A stretch of DNA of 64,000 nt from Sva-07 sp963774765 (lineage in GTDB: Bacteria > Actinomycetota > Acidimicrobiia > Acidimicrobiales > Ilumatobacteraceae). This document shows, piece by piece, positions 61,000 to 64,000 of this stretch. Position numbers and translations under genes: made by a program. Where the stretch lies: contig CAVZGP010000011.1 in assembly GCA_963774765.1 (NCBI GenBank), forward strand, positions 682,001-746,000, written 5' to 3'. Each line of letters begins with the position of its first letter. Positions within the stretch are counted from its first letter, which is position 1. The notes below the pieces were generated by a model that worked only from the letters and a program-made list of their open reading frames with translations, had not been told where the DNA came from and did not search any database.

Positions 61000-61724
61000 T
61001 CGGCGCTGTCCCGGAGCAGTTCGGCGAGGTCGCCGACGACGAACGATGCGCCATGTTCGAGCAATGTGTCGGCGCCGGCCCCGCGGTCGACGCCGATCAC
61101 CACCGCGAATCCTCCGGCCGCACCCGCCATCACGCCCGACACCGCGTCCTCGACGACGACCGCCCCGCTCGGTGAGACACCGATCCGTTCCGCCGCGACG
61201 AGATACATGTCGGGCGCCGGCTTGCCGGAGATGTGTTCCGCCGCTGCAACGGCGCCGTCGACGACCACGTCGAAACGCTTGCCGAGGCCCGAGGCATCGA
61301 GCACGCGTCGGGCGTTCTTCGACGACGAGACGATCGCGGACGGGATCCCTGCCTCGTCGAGCAGGTCGATCGTGGCGAGCGACCCGGCGTAGGCAGCGAT
61401 CCCGTCGCGTTCGAGGATCGTGTTGAACAACTCGTTCTTGCGGTTGCCCATCGCACACACCGAGTCGACGCCCGGTGCGTCGGTCGGGTCGCCGTCGGGC
61501 AACGTGATGCCACGGGAGCCGAGGAACGAACGCACGCCGTCGTAGCGCGGCTTGCCGTCGATGTGGCGGAGGTAATCGGTTTCGGTGTAGTCGAAGTCGG
61601 CGAACAGATCCCCCCACGCGTGTTCGTGGATCTCGGCGGTGGGCGTGATCACCCCGTCGAGGTCGAACAACACGCCGGCATGGTCGCGCCAGTCGAAGTC
61701 CGCCATGGGCGTGGTCGCCGTCAC
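60996..61724 (-). CDS. Beta-phosphoglucomutase (HAD family)
   Basis: 242 aa HAD-IA protein. GVLFDLDGVITPTAEIHEHAW (catalytic Asp pair DxD), SAIVSSSKNARRVLDA, GKPAPDMYLVAAERIGV and VVEDAVSGVMAGAAGGF. The context beside GH65 and the beta-PGM-like substrate region argue for conversion of beta-glucose-1-phosphate to glucose-6-phosphate. GTG 61724 follows TAACCT by seven bases; ATG 61706 is also possible. First gene of the two-gene operon. Confidence 0.88.
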   Translation of the reverse strand: MTATTPMADFDWRDHAGVLFDLDGVITPTAEIHEHAWGDLFADFDYTETDYLRHIDGKPRYDGVRSFLGSRGITLPDGDPTDAPGVDSVCAMGNRKNELFNTILERDGIAAYAGSLATIDLLDEAGIPSAIVSSSKNARRVLDASGLGKRFDVVVDGAVAAAEHISGKPAPDMYLVAAERIGVSPSGAVVVEDAVSGVMAGAAGGFAVVIGVDRGAGADTLLEHGASFVVGDLAELLRDSAE

Positions 61725-61734
61725 TGTGGACAGG

Positions 61735-63357
61735 TTAGACAGCTGGCGCGTCGATGGCGGCGGACCGGAGCTGCTTGTAGTCGAGTTTGCCGTTCGCCGC
61801 CCGACCGATCGACGCGACGGCGATCACACGCTTCGGTGCCTTGTACGCGGCGAGTCGGGACTTGACGTGGGCGATCAGCTCGGCCGGGTCGACGACGTCG
61901 CCCGCGTGCGGTTCGACGAGCGCGGTGATCGCTTCGCCCCACTTCTCATCTGGCAGGCCGACCACAGCGACGTCGGCGACGGCCGGGTGCAGCTTGAGGC
62001 ACTCCTCGACCTCTTCGGGATAGACCTTCTCGCCGCCGGTGTTGATGCACTGGCTGCCGCGTCCGAGCAGCGTGACGGTGCCATCGGCCTCGATGGTGGC
62101 GTAGTCGCCGGGGATCGAGTAGCGCTCGCCGTCGATCACCACGAACGTCTGGGCCGACTTCGCCTCGTCCTTGTAGTAGCCGATCGGCGTCCGCCCGGGG
62201 AGGGCCACCCGGCCGAGCTCGCCGGAGCCCGGCACGACGTCGCGGCCCTCGTCGGTGATCACCCGGGTGGTCGGGCCGAGTTCGAACTTGGCGGTCTCGC
62301 CGCTCGACTCGGACGTCGTGGTGTTGCTCGCCATGCCGATCGCCTCGCTCGATCCCAGCGAGTCGACCATGATCAGCCGCGGGTTGTGGCGCAGCAGACC
62401 CTCCTTGGTCTCCTTCGACCACATCACACCGGACGACACGATCACCCGTAACGTCGAGATGTCCCACCGGTCCGGCTCGGCGTCGAGCGCACGGAGGATC
62501 GGCTTGGCGAAGGCGTCGCCTACGATCGAGGTGGAGTTGATCCCGTAGTGCTGCACCGTGTCGAGGAACTCCTCCGCGCTGAAGTGGCGGCCCTCCATCG
62601 TGGTGATCGAGCCGCCGACCATCAGATTGCTGAGCGCGTTGAACAGCCCGGTGCCGTGCATCAGCGGCGCCGCCGGCATGTTGCGCGGTCCGGCTTCGAC
62701 GATCCGTTCGGCAACTGCGTCGAGGTCCTGCTCGGGTGGCATCCGCTTCTTGTTGTTGGCGTCGAGCACCCCGAACAGGTCGTCCTGGCGCCACATCACG
62801 CCCTTGGGCATGCCGGTGGTGCCGCCGGTGTACAGCAGGAGGAGGTGATCGCCGCTGCGTCCCCACGGACCCTGAAGGTTGTCGTCGGTCCCCGCGGATG
62901 CGGCAGATTCGTACGGCGTCGCCCAGTCGGGGCAGGGGCCGCTGCCGTCGTCGACCCACAGCCACTTGCGGACCTTCGGAACGCGGTCTCGGATGGCATT
63001 GCACTGCTCGACGAACGTGCCGTGGAAGACGACGGCGGTGGCGTCGGCGTTGTCCCACAGGTAGACGAGTTCATCGGCGGCGTAGCGGTAGTTCGTGTTG
63101 ACCACGGCACAACCGGCCTTGAAGGCACCGAAGACCGATTCGAGGTACTCGGGGCTGTTGTAGAGGTACTGGGCGACCTTGTCCTGCTCGGCCGAATCGG
63201 GCCGCAGCAACGCCGAGGCAACGCCGTTGGCGCGCCGATTGAACTCGGCCCACGTGTGCGTGCGGTCACCCTGCTGCTGGGCCAGCGCGTCGGGGATCTG
63301 TGCGGCCACCGTCTCCCACAGATCAGCGAAGTTCCAGCCGGTGTCGGTCGTCGTCAC
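61735..63357 (-). CDS. AMP-dependent acyl-CoA synthetase (FadD-like)
   Basis: 540 aa ANL-superfamily ligase. P-loop LLLLYTGGTTGMPKGVMW, LMHGTGLFNAL, VDSLGSSEAIGM, GYYKDEAKSAQTF, YSIPGDYATIEADGTVTLLGRGSQCINTGGEKVYPEEVEE and the catalytic Lys near GKLDYKQL. It activates a carboxylic acid (fatty acid or steroid side-chain type) to acyl-CoA. GTG 63357 is seven bases after TACGTT. Belongs with the acyl-CoA dehydrogenases, SDRs and thiolase of the window. Confidence 0.92.
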   Translation of the reverse strand: MTTTDTGWNFADLWETVAAQIPDALAQQQGDRTHTWAEFNRRANGVASALLRPDSAEQDKVAQYLYNSPEYLESVFGAFKAGCAVVNTNYRYAADELVYLWDNADATAVVFHGTFVEQCNAIRDRVPKVRKWLWVDDGSGPCPDWATPYESAASAGTDDNLQGPWGRSGDHLLLLYTGGTTGMPKGVMWRQDDLFGVLDANNKKRMPPEQDLDAVAERIVEAGPRNMPAAPLMHGTGLFNALSNLMVGGSITTMEGRHFSAEEFLDTVQHYGINSTSIVGDAFAKPILRALDAEPDRWDISTLRVIVSSGVMWSKETKEGLLRHNPRLIMVDSLGSSEAIGMASNTTTSESSGETAKFELGPTTRVITDEGRDVVPGSGELGRVALPGRTPIGYYKDEAKSAQTFVVIDGERYSIPGDYATIEADGTVTLLGRGSQCINTGGEKVYPEEVEECLKLHPAVADVAVVGLPDEKWGEAITALVEPHAGDVVDPAELIAHVKSRLAAYKAPKRVIAVASIGRAANGKLDYKQLRSAAIDAPAV

Positions 63358-63405
63358 GCGGACGAACGTAGCCGCGCGAGCGCAGGCGCGCGTCGCTGCA
63401 CCGAC

Positions 63406-63448
63406 GCGATGAGTTTCCGTGCGGACGGGTCGCGCGGAAACTCATCGC
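63406..63448. terminator. Hairpin with GCGATGAGTTTCCG arms (family B copy 3)
   Basis: Eighteen pairs (one T-G) around the loop GACGGGT; outer arms GCGATGAG/CTCATCGC as in copies at 26307 and 48892. Between the LLM gene stop (63470) and the acyl-CoA synthetase start (63357), so probably ends LLM transcription. Confidence 0.6.
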
Positions 63449-63469
63449 TCGGCGATCGGGCGGGGCGGT

Positions 63470-64000
63470 TCAGCGCGGAGGACCCTGGCGGAGGCGGTCG
63501 TAGGCGGCGGTCACCGGCGAGTGCTCGGCCATGGCATCCCACATCGACTCGATCCACCAGGTCGCGCCCGCGTCGGCGTACGCAGCGTGGGAGTGCTCGG
63601 CCATCGTGCCCTCGACGACGATGTCGACGGCGTCCACCGGTCGGTCGGCATCGAGCCGCGCGCGGAGGTTGGCCACCTCGTCGAGGTGCGGCTGACGAGC
63701 CCCACCGTCGCCGTCGAGCACCTGCGGAATCACGCCGTCCCAGCGCATCGCACGGGCCATCGACTTCGGACGACCGAGTGCCCCGACGCACCAGATCGGC
63801 ACCCGCGGTTGTTGCACGGTGTGGCCGATCGTCGGGAACTCGGTCGGTGACACGTGGTGGTGGCGGCCCTCGTAGCCGAACGGCTGCCCGCCCCACAGCC
63901 CGCACATGATGTCGAGTGCTTCGTCCATCAGTTCGGCGCGTGTGCGCCGGTCACATTCCTCGCCGAAGGCATCGAACCCGGTGTTGACCGCGCCGAGTCC
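63470..64000 (-). CDS. LLM class (F420-dependent-like) oxidoreductase, C-terminal part (5' end outside window)
   Basis: About 176 codons to the window edge. GFDAFGEECDRRTRAELMDEALDIMCGLW, VQQPRVPIWCVGALGRPKSMARAMRWDGVIPQ and the C-terminal GTMAEHSHAAYADAGATWWIESMW belong to luciferase-like monooxygenases of the F420-type seen in actinobacteria. Reduces or oxidises an unknown substrate. The N-terminal barrel is beyond the right edge. Confidence 0.85.
   Translation of the reverse strand, partial: GLGAVNTGFDAFGEECDRRTRAELMDEALDIMCGLWGGQPFGYEGRHHHVSPTEFPTIGHTVQQPRVPIWCVGALGRPKSMARAMRWDGVIPQVLDGDGGARQPHLDEVANLRARLDADRPVDAVDIVVEGTMAEHSHAAYADAGATWWIESMWDAMAEHSPVTAAYDRLRQGPPR

Noticed and set aside
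1..64000. tRNA, rRNA, CRISPR arrays, insertion sequences, attachment sites, origin
   Set aside because: No T-loop/acceptor patterns, spaced direct repeats, transposase motifs or DnaA-box clusters were seen by eye; a tRNAscan and repeat search would settle it.

Overview
The window reads as chromosomal DNA of a high-GC actinomycete. Actinobacterial markers are a mycothiol S-conjugate amidase (33183-34094), an F420-type LLM oxidoreductase (63470-64000), an Lsr2-like C-terminal domain on a nuclease (47891-48880), a DUF222/HNH remnant (47155-47795), and at least a dozen genes whose start codon lies only 6-7 bases after a TANNNT -10 box, as in leaderless transcripts. The mix of acyl-CoA enzymes, SDRs, selenophosphate synthesis and GC-rich codon use would fit Acidimicrobiia (Ilumatobacter-like), but that placement is inference. 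No rRNA, tRNA, CRISPR array, prophage or complete insertion sequence was seen.

Layout. 1-6839: end of an acyl-CoA dehydrogenase, then a 2-hydroxyacid dehydrogenase divergent from a four-gene coupled operon (DUF2264 protein, DHDPS-like aldolase, Old Yellow Enzyme, ThuA protein) that looks like an uncharacterised sugar-derivative catabolic unit. 6863-10656: a frameshifted fatty acid desaturase divergent from an ABC exporter, with a TetR-type operator between them. 10722-15520: Dyp peroxidase, cupredoxin lipoprotein, alpha/beta hydrolase with panB, and oligoendopeptidase F. 15591-17190: selD with an in-frame UGA at the catalytic Sec/Cys position, and a GcvR-like ACT protein. 17351-27993: P450, thioredoxin, hydrolase, potassium channel, nucleotidyltransferase, GNAT, NhaA, alcohol dehydrogenase, EamA transporter and MtfA peptidase. 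28001-35688: GlpD, rhomboid protease, GGDEF-EAL protein, PEBP lipoprotein, Mca with a small SCP2-like partner, ChbG-type deacetylase and a secreted nuclease. 35762-38401: a heavily frameshifted thiolase, NudC and a nitrobindin-like protein. 38438-41291: a yybP-ykoY (Mn2+) riboswitch leading a P2A-type ATPase. 41306-51926: S9 peptidase, DUF7064/7065 protein, DUF4230 protein, TauD dioxygenase, ComB-like phosphatase, HNH remnant, ERCC4 nuclease, SDR, PAP2 phosphatase and a RecB-type nuclease. 52027-64000: a large metallopeptidase-like lipoprotein, a lipid-type cluster (hydrolase, acyl-CoA dehydrogenase, two SDRs, acyl-CoA synthetase, LLM enzyme), and a GH65 phosphorylase coupled to a beta-phosphoglucomutase.

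Shared themes. Six intergenic palindromes with the core GGKGTC-W-GACMCC sit at gene 3' ends; in two of them the stop codon of the flanking gene is the TGA at the palindrome centre. A second hairpin family has GCGATGAG/CTCATCGC arms. A 17-base motif (GGGGNTGTCACAGAGTT) occurs three times, once at the head of the DUF222/HNH remnant. Several genes carry single-base frameshifts, nearly all net insertions and densest in the thiolase. This points to sequence error as much as to gene decay, and products of those genes are described from the reconstructed reading frame.
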